Shown one piece after another: positions 53,847-62,299 of a stretch of 64,000 bases of DNA. Position 1 is the first letter of the stretch, and every line of letters begins with the position of its first letter. The position numbers and the translations under genes are program-made. Below the pieces are notes generated by a model. It was not told the origin of the DNA and did no database searches. It was given only the letters and a program-made list of their open reading frames with translations. Source of the DNA: Planctomycetota bacterium (lineage in GTDB: Bacteria > Planctomycetota > Planctomycetia > Gemmatales > HRBIN36); contig JACTMY010000014.1 of assembly GCA_014584395.1 (NCBI GenBank), forward strand, positions 124,001-188,000, written 5' to 3'.

Positions 53847-55361
53847 ATGCGTCAAGGCATATTCGCGGCCACGGGTTTGGTGTTCCTTTGGCTAACCCAC
53901 GCTTGGACGGAGCCGATCTCGGTCACTCCCCCCCAGACCACGCCACCCAAGATCAGCCTGCAATTTACAGCGGATGTGCACGAGAAGCCCTTCACCGGAC
54001 GGGTCTTTGTGCTCCTGGGGCGTGCCGGCGGGGGACAACCTCGGCTCGCCATGGAAAATTGGTTTAACCCCTGCATCATCCTGGCCAAGGACGTCCGCGA
54101 CTGGAAGCCTGGCGATGCGTTGTCCTTCGAAGGCGATCTGCATGCCTACCCCCATGGGTTCGATCAACTCAAACCGGGCGAGTATCAGGTGCAAGCGTTG
54201 ATGGACCTGGATCAGGGTCAGCGCGAAATCGGCCGCGGCCCGGGCAACCTTTTCAGCCGAGCCGTGAAATGGAACTTTACCCCAGACCAACCCGAAGCCC
54301 TCCGTTTGACGATCGATCAGGTGGTGCCGCCGCGCACGTTTCGGGAGTCGGAGCGCGTGAAGCTGTTTTCCAGGCCAAGCGAATTACTGTCGAAGTTTCA
54401 TGGCCGACCGATCTCGATGAACGCAGGCGTGATCCTGCCCGCCAGCCACGCGGAGAACCCCCAACGCAAATACCCGGTCGTCTATGAGATTCCAGGCTTC
54501 GGCGGCAATCACTACTTTGCACAAACGATGGGGCGAGGCAATCGAACGAACCTCGCCGGCGTCGAAGTGATTTGGGTCGTTCTCGATCCCGATTGTCGCC
54601 TGGGGCATCATGTCTTCGCCGATTCCGCCAACAACGGCCCCTGCGGCCAGGCCTTGGTCGAAGAATTCATTCCCGCCCTGGAAGCCCAATTCCCGGCCAT
54701 CGGCCAGCCCTCGGCGCGCTTGGTCACGGGCCATTCCTCCGGCGGCTGGAGCAGTCTGTGGCTGCAAATCACCTATCCCGACTTTTTCGGCGGCGTCTGG
54801 TCCACGGCGCCGGATCCGGTGGACTTTCGCGCTTTCCAGTTGGTCAATATCTATCAGCCTGGGGCGAATATCTATCGGAACTCGCAAGGCCGCATCCCGC
54901 TGGCCCGCTCCAACGGCCGGCCCTCGCTGTTTGCCGAGGATTTCATCAAGATGGAACAGGTGCTTGGCCACGGCGGGCAGATGGGCTCGTTCGAGGCGGT
55001 CTTCAGTCCGCAAGGCGTGGATGGCAAGCCGATGCCCTTATGGAATCGCGAAACCGGGGCCATCGACCCCGTCGCGGCCAAGGCGTGGGAAAAGTATGAC
55101 ATCGGCCTGGTGATCCAGCGTCAATGGGATCAGATGGGGCCGAAGCTCAAGGGCAAGCTGTTCATCTACATGGGCGATGCGGACACGTTTTATCTGGAGC
55201 GCGCCGTCGTACTGCTCAAGGAAACCTTGGAAAAGCTGGGCAGCGATGCCCACGTGGAAATCGTCCCAGGGCGGGATCATGGCACCCTGCTCAACGCCGA
55301 CATCCGCACGAAAATCAACCAGCAAATGGCGGATCAGCTCCGCAAACATCATGCACAATAA
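53847..55361 (+). CDS. secreted esterase (alpha/beta hydrolase, enterochelin-esterase-like)
   Basis: A 504-residue protein from the ATG at 53847 (AAGGATGG upstream; an earlier ATG at 53772 is less well supported). A signal peptide (QGIFAATGLVFLWLTHAWTE) leads to a beta-sandwich-like N-terminal part (residues 30-170), then an esterase domain with Arg-Lys-Tyr-Pro-Val-Val-Tyr-Glu start, GHSSGGWSS with Ser297 as nucleophile, and PGRDHGTLLN with His near 487 as the base. The Asp is probably in MGDADTFYLER. The family (Esterase_D-like) includes enterochelin esterases, feruloyl esterases and antigen 85-like proteins. It is 185 bases after the first DinB gene. Confidence 0.85.
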   Translation: MRQGIFAATGLVFLWLTHAWTEPISVTPPQTTPPKISLQFTADVHEKPFTGRVFVLLGRAGGGQPRLAMENWFNPCIILAKDVRDWKPGDALSFEGDLHAYPHGFDQLKPGEYQVQALMDLDQGQREIGRGPGNLFSRAVKWNFTPDQPEALRLTIDQVVPPRTFRESERVKLFSRPSELLSKFHGRPISMNAGVILPASHAENPQRKYPVVYEIPGFGGNHYFAQTMGRGNRTNLAGVEVIWVVLDPDCRLGHHVFADSANNGPCGQALVEEFIPALEAQFPAIGQPSARLVTGHSSGGWSSLWLQITYPDFFGGVWSTAPDPVDFRAFQLVNIYQPGANIYRNSQGRIPLARSNGRPSLFAEDFIKMEQVLGHGGQMGSFEAVFSPQGVDGKPMPLWNRETGAIDPVAAKAWEKYDIGLVIQRQWDQMGPKLKGKLFIYMGDADTFYLERAVVLLKETLEKLGSDAHVEIVPGRDHGTLLNADIRTKINQQMADQLRKHHAQ

Positions 55362-55390
55362 TCCAGCACCAGGAAGAGAGGAAAGGCAGA

Positions 55391-55999
55391 ATGAGCACGG
55401 AACCCTATCATCGTCATCCCCTGGGCTTGCCTCCCGGCAGCGTTCGGGCGATTCTCGCCTTGGGCATCGCGATTCAATTTTGGATCTACCTGTTCTCGAC
55501 CACGACGCACATCCCCTTGTTCGTCTTCTTCCTGCTCGCCCTGGTGCCGCCCTTCTTCGCGGCTCACGGCACGACCATCAGCCCCAACGCCGCGGCGGGC
55601 ACCATGGCCAACCCGCTCTACCTGCCCAAGGGAACGTTTCGCTTCCTCATCTTCCTGGGAACCATCGCCTTGGTGGTCTACCAGTACTATGTCAGTCCGG
55701 AAGACTTGCTGCGTAAAATCTCCCCCGCCGCAGACAAGCTGCATGAATGGCCCTATTTGTTGCTTTCCCTCCTCGGCGGCTTGACTTTGGGCTTCGTTAT
55801 CGGCAAAGGCCCGTGGCGCGGCTCCCCTTATTTTCAGGATATTCAAGCCTGGTTATCCCTGTTGGCCTTGCTGGCCTTTGTCGTGGAATTGTTGATCGAT
55901 TTCGTGATTCGGCCCGCCGCCGATCCGCTGGGGGATCGCTTGGTTTGGCATGCCATCCTGGTGGGTATCCTGGCGTTCTATTTCTCCTCCCGATCCTGA
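55391..55999 (+). CDS. integral membrane protein, function unknown
   Basis: A 202-residue protein starting at the ATG 55391 (GAGAGGAAA upstream). It has about five hydrophobic helices: residues 20-37 (AILALGIAIQFWIYLF), 43-58, 82-97 (FLIFLGTIALVVYQYY), 121-137 and 150-170, and a further one near 185-200. The first residues (YHRHPLGLPPGSVRAI) recur in planctomycete membrane proteins. Polar loops contain SPEDLLRKISPAAD. No transporter or enzyme motif is evident. It follows the esterase gene by 29 bases and so is in the same operon, and precedes the second DinB gene by 51 bases. Confidence 0.7.
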   Translation: MSTEPYHRHPLGLPPGSVRAILALGIAIQFWIYLFSTTTHIPLFVFFLLALVPPFFAAHGTTISPNAAAGTMANPLYLPKGTFRFLIFLGTIALVVYQYYVSPEDLLRKISPAADKLHEWPYLLLSLLGGLTLGFVIGKGPWRGSPYFQDIQAWLSLLALLAFVVELLIDFVIRPAADPLGDRLVWHAILVGILAFYFSSRS

Positions 56000-56050
56000 A
56001 CCCGGGCAGGTCGATCCCATCGGTCCTCCCACCGTGTGAAAGGCAAGAAC

Positions 56051-56542
56051 ATGAATGCACGTGAAGCCCTCAAGGCGACTTGGAACTCTGCTCAATTCAT
56101 CGTGGACTGTTATCTAAACGATTTGTCCGACGCCGACTTGCTGGTCCGACCCGTTCCCGGCAGCAATCACATCGCCTGGCAGTTAGGCCATTTGATCAAT
56201 TCCGAGCATCAAATGCTCTCGGCCGTTAAGCCTGGGGTGATGCCCGCCCTGCCCGCGGGTTTTACCGAGAAACATGCCAAGGAAGCCGCCGCCTCCGATC
56301 AGCCCAAGGATTTCCTTTCCAAGGCGGAGTACCTGAAACTGGCCCAGGAGCAGCGAGCAGCCGCCCATAAACTGCTCGATCAACTGACGGACAACGATCT
56401 GGATTTGGATGCGCCCGAACAACTCCGCTCCTGGGCGCCCAAAGTCGTGGACGTCATGGCGGTCATCGGCGGTCATTGGCTCATGCATGCCGGGCAATGG
56501 GCCGTCGTGCGCCGCAAGCTTGGCCGCACGCCCTTGTTTTAA
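56051..56542 (+). CDS. DinB-superfamily protein
   Basis: A 163-residue protein starting at ATG 56051 (GAAAGGCAAGAAC site; a GTG five codons upstream is an alternative). The helix NAREALKATWNSAQFIVDCYL is followed by PVPGSNHIAWQLGHLINSEHQML with H-x-x-x-x-x-L-x-H, the metal-ligand pattern of DinB, and late VVDVMAVIGGHWLMHAGQWAVVRRKLG supplies the other histidines. It is shorter than the other two and is 39 bases upstream of the third. The gene order membrane protein, DinB, DinB suggests a common function. The substrate is unknown. Confidence 0.85.
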   Translation: MNAREALKATWNSAQFIVDCYLNDLSDADLLVRPVPGSNHIAWQLGHLINSEHQMLSAVKPGVMPALPAGFTEKHAKEAAASDQPKDFLSKAEYLKLAQEQRAAAHKLLDQLTDNDLDLDAPEQLRSWAPKVVDVMAVIGGHWLMHAGQWAVVRRKLGRTPLF

Positions 56543-56580
56543 ATCATGGATTGGAACCACTCCTCTTCGAGTACGCCATC

Positions 56581-57120
56581 ATGAATGCGTTCGACGCTGC
56601 CTTTCGGGCTGAGCGTCCGGGAGAAGCGGAATACGGCGCCTTTTACGGCAAGTACATCCGCCTGGTTCCCCCGGGCGACGTGGTGCACTTCCTGGATCGG
56701 CAACGAGAAACCACCGCGGCCTTTCTCCGAACGGTCAGCCCGGAAGAGGCGCTCACGCGGCACCCGCCCTACACGTGGAGCCTGCATCAGGTGCTGGGCC
56801 ATCTCATCGATAGCGAGCGGATTTTTGGCACGCGCGCCTTGTGCATCGCCCGCGGTGAGAAGCAAGCCCTGCCGGGGTTCGATGAGAATGCTTACGTTCA
56901 AGAGGCGGCGTTTGACCGCCGCCCTTGGATGAGTCTCGTGGAGGAGTTTGACCATCTCCGGCGCGGCCACGTGCTCATGTTCGAAGCCATGGATGCCATC
57001 GCCTGGAACCGGGTGGGTGTCGCCAATCAGCTCGACGTCAGCGTGCGTGCCTCGGCCTTCATCCTCGCAGGCCACGTTGAACACCACCTGGCGATCCTGC
57101 ACAAGCGGCTGGGCCGATAG
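56581..57120 (+). CDS. DinB-superfamily protein
   Basis: A 179-residue protein. The start at 56581 is taken because upstream sequence overlaps the previous gene. It reads EYGAFYGKYIRLVPPGDVVHFLDRQRETTAAFLRTVS, then YTWSLHQVLGHLIDSERIFGTRAL, where W-S-x-H-Q-V-x-G-H-L-x-D is the metal ligand helix, and finally VSVRASAFILAGHVEHHLAILHKRL with H-x-x-H-H. This is the more typical DinB/YfiT form, with the GHLIDSE pattern of YfiT-like hydrolases. It ends the operon at a terminator. No thiol-cofactor pathway gene is proven nearby, though a BshC-like protein is encoded 2 kb downstream. Confidence 0.88.
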   Translation: MNAFDAAFRAERPGEAEYGAFYGKYIRLVPPGDVVHFLDRQRETTAAFLRTVSPEEALTRHPPYTWSLHQVLGHLIDSERIFGTRALCIARGEKQALPGFDENAYVQEAAFDRRPWMSLVEEFDHLRRGHVLMFEAMDAIAWNRVGVANQLDVSVRASAFILAGHVEHHLAILHKRLGR

Positions 57121-57202
57121 CTCCATGAATGGATAAGGCCTGACAACCTCGCATCCACGCCAGCCTGGCTCTTCGTCCCGTTGGACTGAAGTTCAAGAAT
57201 GC

Positions 57203-57221
57203 GCAGCGCCGGCTGCTTTTT
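57203..57221 (+). terminator. intrinsic terminator after the third DinB gene
   Basis: A 5-bp stem GCAGC/GCTGC with a GCCG tetraloop, followed by TTTTT, 83 bases after the DinB stop and 100 bases before the diadenylate cyclase start. Confidence 0.6.
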
Positions 57222-57321
57222 GCCACCCTTGACGGGGACTCAGCGACGCAACTTAAATTTTTTTACTAAAAGTCTTCACGTCATTTGCCCCTGTGGGTTC
57301 CAATGGTTAGGATTAGTGAAA

Positions 57322-58389
57322 ATGGCTACTCCTATCGGAACCCAACCATCCCTGAAAACGCCTCCTGTTCCAGCACGAGGCGTGGGTGAATTACCCCCCC
57401 AATCGGAACATTTGCTACAAGCTGCGCGATGGCTTTACCTGAGCCTCAACGCCGATGCCGTGATGCTTTTGACCGATGTGAATCTCGATTGGCAGGCCGT
57501 TCATTCCCATTTAGGCAACTGCAAACTGCTAGTCAGCGGCAGTTCCGTCAAGCTGGGGCAGCTCCTGGAGCAGAATCGTCAATTGACGGTCCTCCCCACT
57601 GATGTTCGCCCGATGCCTATTCGCGAACGGCTCAGTCTTTGCTTGCTCGATGCCCTGACCAGCGAGTTGATCCCTTCCCAGGCCCTTGTCATCGCCCTGT
57701 ATAATGGATTGGAAGTCGGGGATGACCTGGATCACCTCGACAGCCTCAGCGTGATTCGGCTGGGAGAAAGCCTGGAACGACTGCGCGCCCAGGATCTGCG
57801 CAAGCTGGATACGCAGGTGCCCATTGAAACCTTGAAGGCCGTGGTCGATCTGGCCACGGAAATCGGCCGGGAAGGACGCGAGGGCAAACCGGTAGGCACC
57901 TTGTTCGTGGTGGGGGACACGCGGAAAGTCTTGAGCTTGTCCCAGCCCTTGGGGTTCGATCCCGTGCGGGGTTATAGCCGCAAGGAGCGCAACCTCCGCG
58001 ATCGCCGGGTCCGGGAGAGCATGAAGGAAATCGCCAAGCTGGACGGCGCGATCATCGTGGACAAGGATGGGGCCGTGGTGGCCGCGGCTCGTTACATCGA
58101 CGTCCTGTCCGACGGTATCACCTTGAGCAAGGGGCTGGGAAGCCGCCATTGGGCCGCGGCGGCCATCTCGCGCCGCACCCGGGCCATTGCCGTCGCGGTG
58201 AGCGAATCCTCGGGGATTGTCCGCATTTTTCAGAATGGGGAAGTGGTGCTGCACATTGCTCCCTATTCACGGCCGATCCTGTGGCGTTCGATTCGAGAGA
58301 CCGACGACGACGAGTCCCCTCCGCTCCATCCCCTTCATCGATCCATGAAGGAGAATCACGGGCCGGGAGCCTCCCCCCATCACGCTTGA
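57322..58389 (+). CDS. soluble diadenylate cyclase-like protein (DacZ type)
   Basis: A 355-residue protein without membrane helices, starting at the ATG 57322 with AGGATTAG upstream. The N-terminal 160 residues resemble the pyruvate-kinase-C-like domain of archaeal DacZ (SLNADAVMLLTDVNLDW). The DAC domain follows at about 165-320, with DGA at 241-243 (KLDGAIIVDKDGAVV) and the RH motif at 275-276 (GLGSRHWAAAAISRRT). The usual RHR third residue is a tryptophan, as in DacZ-like forms. It would make cyclic di-AMP. This is the second DAC gene in the window. The C-terminal 30 residues are polar and not conserved. Confidence 0.85.
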   Translation: MATPIGTQPSLKTPPVPARGVGELPPQSEHLLQAARWLYLSLNADAVMLLTDVNLDWQAVHSHLGNCKLLVSGSSVKLGQLLEQNRQLTVLPTDVRPMPIRERLSLCLLDALTSELIPSQALVIALYNGLEVGDDLDHLDSLSVIRLGESLERLRAQDLRKLDTQVPIETLKAVVDLATEIGREGREGKPVGTLFVVGDTRKVLSLSQPLGFDPVRGYSRKERNLRDRRVRESMKEIAKLDGAIIVDKDGAVVAAARYIDVLSDGITLSKGLGSRHWAAAAISRRTRAIAVAVSESSGIVRIFQNGEVVLHIAPYSRPILWRSIRETDDDESPPLHPLHRSMKENHGPGASPHHA

Positions 58390-58446
58390 ACCGCTGAGCT
58401 TTCCTTGACATCCGTCACGAAGGTTTTCATTAGGAGTGAGAACCCC

Positions 58447-59175
58447 ATGCGTAGCCTCACCGCCATCCCGATTTACAACGAAGAAAAGACCCTGACGAAG
58501 GTCTTGGAGGAAGTTCGCCGCTTCAGTTCGGACATCCTCGTGGTCAACGATGGCTCGACGGATGGCACGCCGCACTTGCTGGCCGAGCAGCCCGAGTTGA
58601 ACGTCATCGTTCATCGGCACAACCTGGGCTATGGGGCGGCCCTCCGCTCGGCCTTTGGCTTCGCCCTGGCGCATCATTACGACGCGCTGGTGACCATGGA
58701 TTGCGACGGCCAACACGAACCCGCCCGCATTCCGGTTCTGCTCGAAGCCTTGAACGAAGGCGTGGACCTGGTCTCCGGCAGCCGCTACCTGCGCACCTTC
58801 CATCAAGACACAATTCCCCCGGCTGACCGCAGGCGCATCAATCATCTCATCACCCAGGAATTGAACCAACGGCTCGGCCTCAACCTGACCGATTCCTTTT
58901 GCGGCTTCAAGGCATATCGCGTGTCCCAGCTCAGCCGGCTGCGCTTGGACGAGTCCGGCTGGGGCATGCCGCTGCAACTGTGGGTGCAAGCGGCTTTGCT
59001 CAATTGGAAAATCGTCGAAGTGGGCGTCCCGCTGCTCTACCTCGATCCGAACCGGGCCTTCGGCGGGCACTTGGACCAGCCCGATGAGCGATTACGTTAT
59101 TACCGGACGATCATCGAGCGCGAACTCCTGCAGCCGCGCTGCGAGCAGCCGTGCTCCGGAGCCTATTGTCCATGA
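58447..59175 (+). CDS. glycosyltransferase family 2 protein
   Basis: A 242-residue GT-A enzyme with start ATG 58447 and AGGAGTGAG upstream. It begins TAIPIYNEEKTLTKVLEEV, has LVVNDGSTDGTPHLL at about 32-45, and DxD in MDCDGQHEP at 85-87. The order and the later SGSRYLR and DSFCGFKAYR match the dolichyl-phosphate mannosyltransferase/GtrB branch of GT2, which transfers sugars from NDP-sugars to lipid carriers or polysaccharides. No membrane helix is present, so it acts on the cytoplasmic side. Its stop overlaps the next start as ATGA. The sugar and acceptor are unknown. Confidence 0.9.
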   Translation: MRSLTAIPIYNEEKTLTKVLEEVRRFSSDILVVNDGSTDGTPHLLAEQPELNVIVHRHNLGYGAALRSAFGFALAHHYDALVTMDCDGQHEPARIPVLLEALNEGVDLVSGSRYLRTFHQDTIPPADRRRINHLITQELNQRLGLNLTDSFCGFKAYRVSQLSRLRLDESGWGMPLQLWVQAALLNWKIVEVGVPLLYLDPNRAFGGHLDQPDERLRYYRTIIERELLQPRCEQPCSGAYCP

Positions 59176-60779
59176 ACCTCGCGGCACCGAAGGAGCATGG
59201 CCGCCTGCTCGCGGTGCCGGCGCTGGCCGAGGCGGCGTCCGCCTTCGCCGTTGAACAGCAACGGTTGTCGACCGCTTCCATCTCCATCCTGGATCAGCCT
59301 CTCTCCGCCTGGCGTCAACTCGCCGCCCAAGAAGTCCTCGAACGATCCAAGCGATTCCTCTTTGAACTCACCTCCGGTCAATGTCAAGCGGCCATCGGCG
59401 AACGATCTGGGCTGATCGTCACCGGACATCAACCAGAGCTATTCCATCCAGGGGTCTGGGCGAAAAACTTTGCTGCGGCTGGATTGGCGCGCCGGCTCCA
59501 GGGCGCCGCGCTCAACCTGATCGTGGACAACGACCTCTGCAAAAGTGCTTCCTTGAAAGTCCCTTGGCCCGCCGAGAAACCAGGCATCAAGGAAGTGCTG
59601 TTCGACGAACCCCAACCGCCCATGCCGCATGAGGAAAGGTTCGTGCAGGATGAAGCCCGCTGGCAAAACGTGCTGTCTTCGGGTCCCAAAGAACTGCAGG
59701 ACGCTGAGCGACTGTTTTCTCGCTATTGGCACTTGGTCGCTGACGTCGAAGGCAAGACGCGGCATTGGCCGATGGGATGGCGCTTCGCCAGAGGCCGCCG
59801 GCTGATCGAGGAAGCCTGGCAGGTTCACAACTTGGAGCTCCCCATCAGCCAATTGGCCAAAACCAAGGGGTTTCTGGCTTTTTTGCTCGAACTTGCCCTC
59901 CAAGCCGAGCGGTTTCGTTTTCTGCATAATGACGCCCTGGCCCGTTTTCGCCAGCGCAAGGGCATCCGCAGTCAAAACCATCCCGTCCCGGAATTGAAGG
60001 CCAGCGATGGCTGGATCGAACTCCCCTTCTGGGTTTGGCAACCCGGAAACCGCCATCGCGGCCGCCTGGCGGTCAAGCGGCAAACGGACGAACTCCACTT
60101 CGCGATGATCGGCGATCAGGTCCAACCATTGAACTGGAGGCTCCCCGCCACCTTCGTGGCTGCGCTTCCGCCCTGGCAAACATGGACGGACGCGGGGTGG
60201 CGCGTGCGGCCGCGGGCCTTGAGCACGACCCTGTTTTGCCGCTTGTTCTTGGCGGATGGCTTTATTCACGGACTGGGGGGAGCCATCTACGACGAGTTAA
60301 CGGACGACATCATCCGCGGCTTTTATGGCATGAAGCCGCCGGTATATCTCACTCTCACGGCCACGCTGCGCTTGCCGATCCCGCCTAGTGTCAAGAAGGA
60401 ACTCGATCTTTCGCCTGGCACACGCGCGCTCAAACAGCTTTGGCGCGACCTGTGGTACAATCCCGATCGCCATCTGGCGAGTCTGACCCAGGAGCAACGC
60501 GAGCTGCAAATCCAAAAGCGGGCCATGATGGATTGGCAGCCGGCCACCCACGAGGAGCGGGTGCGGCGTTTTCATCAATTTCGCCGCATCAGCGACCAAT
60601 TAAGGCCAGCCGTGCAGCCGCAACTCGATCAGATCGATCAAACCATGCCGCAAGCCCTGGAAGCGGAGCATCAAGCCCACCTTTGGCAGCAACGCGAGTG
60701 GGCCTTTTGCCTTTACCCGATCGAGGAACTGCAATCCCTTCTCCTCCCTCTCGTCGATCCACGCACCTATGGTGGATAA
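59172..60779 (+). CDS. BshC-like protein, function uncertain
   Basis: A 535-residue protein, coupled to the glycosyltransferase by an ATGA overlap. The early segment GLIVTGHQPELFHPGVWAKNFAAAGLA recalls the T-G-Q-Q-x-G-L-F of BshC, which joins cysteine to glucosaminyl-malate in bacillithiol synthesis; its length (about 540) also matches. A late part has a helical coiled coil (RFHQFRRISDQLRPAVQPQLDQIDQ) as in BshC. The rest, including DELTDDIIRGFYGMKPP, does not give a further catalytic signature. No bshA or bshB is near. DinB-fold proteins nearby, some of which use bacillithiol, make a thiol role attractive but unproven. Confidence 0.6.
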   Translation: MNLAAPKEHGRLLAVPALAEAASAFAVEQQRLSTASISILDQPLSAWRQLAAQEVLERSKRFLFELTSGQCQAAIGERSGLIVTGHQPELFHPGVWAKNFAAAGLARRLQGAALNLIVDNDLCKSASLKVPWPAEKPGIKEVLFDEPQPPMPHEERFVQDEARWQNVLSSGPKELQDAERLFSRYWHLVADVEGKTRHWPMGWRFARGRRLIEEAWQVHNLELPISQLAKTKGFLAFLLELALQAERFRFLHNDALARFRQRKGIRSQNHPVPELKASDGWIELPFWVWQPGNRHRGRLAVKRQTDELHFAMIGDQVQPLNWRLPATFVAALPPWQTWTDAGWRVRPRALSTTLFCRLFLADGFIHGLGGAIYDELTDDIIRGFYGMKPPVYLTLTATLRLPIPPSVKKELDLSPGTRALKQLWRDLWYNPDRHLASLTQEQRELQIQKRAMMDWQPATHEERVRRFHQFRRISDQLRPAVQPQLDQIDQTMPQALEAEHQAHLWQQREWAFCLYPIEELQSLLLPLVDPRTYGG

Positions 60780-60796
60780 ATCAGCCGCCGTGGTGG

Positions 60797-60958
60797 ATGT
60801 CATGGATTGACAAGATCAAAAAGGCTGCCCCCGCAGCCCGCCTTCAAGTCGGCCTTGCTCCCAAACCGCCTGGCACGGTATGGTGGCTGGCTGTCCTAAG
60901 TGACTGGTTCTCCCAGGCGATGTCCCGGCGTCAGGAAGCGTTCGAGACCCCGACATGA
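60797..60958 (+). CDS. possible small protein upstream of lpxB
   Basis: A 53-residue frame from ATG 60797 whose TGA overlaps the lpxB ATG (ATGA), in the 175-base gap before lpxB. It is basic at the start (WIDKIKKAAPAARLQ) with a hydrophobic Trp-rich middle (VWWLAVLSDWF). A weak GGTGG precedes it. The overlap supports translational coupling, but no family is known. Confidence 0.3.
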   Translation: MSWIDKIKKAAPAARLQVGLAPKPPGTVWWLAVLSDWFSQAMSRRQEAFETPT

Positions 60959-62106
60959 AAATATTTATCAGTGCCGGCGAGCCAAGCGGCGATCTGCACG
61001 GCGCTAACTTGATTCGTGCCCTGAGACAGCTTCAGCCGGCCGTCGATATCCATGCCTTTGGCGGCGAGCGCATGGCCCAGGCGGGATGCCACATGGTCTA
61101 CCCGCTCTGCAACCATGCCGTCATGGGCTTGACGGCCGTCCTGGCGGAATTGCCGCGTTTCATCCGCATTCTGCGTCTCTTCGCGCGCTGGTTGAAAGAG
61201 CACAAGCCCGACCGCGTCGTCCTGATCGATTATCCGGGACTGCATTGGTGGCTGGCGCGCATCGCCCATGGACAAGGCATTCCGGTTTATTATTTTGTGC
61301 CGCCGCAAATCTGGGCCTGGGCGACCCATCGCGTCAAACGCATGAAAAAATACGTGGACCGCATCCTGTGCTCGCTGCCCTTCGAACCTCAGTGGTATGC
61401 GGAGCGCGGCGTTCAAGCGGAATACATTGGCCATCCCTATTTCGATGAAATGCAGCGTCAGAAGTTGGATGAAGGCTTCCTGGAAAGCCAAATGGCCATT
61501 GGCGTCCCCATCGTTGGCGTGCTGCCTGGTTCACGCAATAAGGAAGTCTCGCGAAATGGCCCGATGCTGGTGCAAGCCATGGAGCGACTTCACGCACAGC
61601 GGCCCGATGTCCGATTTCTCGTCGCGGCTTACAAACCCAGCCAGGCCATCACGATGGAGCGTTTGGTGGGATCGCGCCTCCTCCCCGTGGAAATCCACGT
61701 CGGCCGCACGCCGGAGATCATCCACCTCGCTCACGCTTGCGTGGCCGTCTCAGGTTCGGTCAGTCTGGAGTTGCTGCACCATCTCACGCCAACGGTCATT
61801 GTCTATCGCATTGGCAAGTGGCTTTTCCCTTTGGTCAAACGCTTCAAGCATGTGAAGTACATCACTCTGGTCAATTTGTTGGCCGACCAAGAATTATTCC
61901 CTGAATTTCTGACGGCCCAATGTCCCGACCAGGCGATTGCGTCCATTCTTTTACATTGGCTCAACGACGAGCCTGCGCGGCAACAGCGCATCGCCGCTTT
62001 GCGTCAACTCCGCGAACAAGTCGGACAGCCTGGAGCCTGCCAGAGGGCCGCCGCCGCCATTCTCGAGTCAGGCGCGACAGACCGCCACACCCGCCAAGTT
62101 GCTTGA
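60955..62106 (+). CDS. lpxB: lipid-A-disaccharide synthase
   Basis: A 383-residue GT19 enzyme of family length. Signature parts: MKIFISAGEPSGDLHGANLI at the start, AFGGERMAQAGC, VVLIDYPGLHWWLA, YYFVPPQIWAWATHRVKRMKKYVD, LPFEPQWY, then GVLPGSRNKEV as nucleotide-binding loop and AVSGSVSLELLHHLTPTVIVYR near the end. It joins UDP-2,3-diacylglucosamine and lipid X to disaccharide-1-phosphate in lipid A synthesis, on the cytoplasmic face of the inner membrane. With bamD and lptE this argues for an LPS-bearing outer membrane. The other lpx genes are not in the window. Confidence 0.95.
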   Translation: MKIFISAGEPSGDLHGANLIRALRQLQPAVDIHAFGGERMAQAGCHMVYPLCNHAVMGLTAVLAELPRFIRILRLFARWLKEHKPDRVVLIDYPGLHWWLARIAHGQGIPVYYFVPPQIWAWATHRVKRMKKYVDRILCSLPFEPQWYAERGVQAEYIGHPYFDEMQRQKLDEGFLESQMAIGVPIVGVLPGSRNKEVSRNGPMLVQAMERLHAQRPDVRFLVAAYKPSQAITMERLVGSRLLPVEIHVGRTPEIIHLAHACVAVSGSVSLELLHHLTPTVIVYRIGKWLFPLVKRFKHVKYITLVNLLADQELFPEFLTAQCPDQAIASILLHWLNDEPARQQRIAALRQLREQVGQPGACQRAAAAILESGATDRHTRQVA

Positions 62107-62209
62107 AAAGACAATGAAGATGGCCCATTCCCGTTCACCGGACTGTTAAATCCACATTTATCTCCCGGGATGAAATTCAAACCCCATAGCCCGCGCAGCG
62201 AATACACAT

Positions 62210-62215
62210 TATAAT
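62210..62215 (+). promoter_or_regulatory. candidate -10 box of the NfeD-like gene
   Basis: A perfect TATAAT 85 bases before the proposed start at 62300; no good -35 is visible at 17 bases. Confidence 0.35.
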
Positions 62216-62299
62216 TCAATGTTGAGATCGATCGAACCGCCGCGGTTTGAGTCTCAGCCACGCAGGATCAGCATCGATAGAGATGAAGGCTGGGGACCC

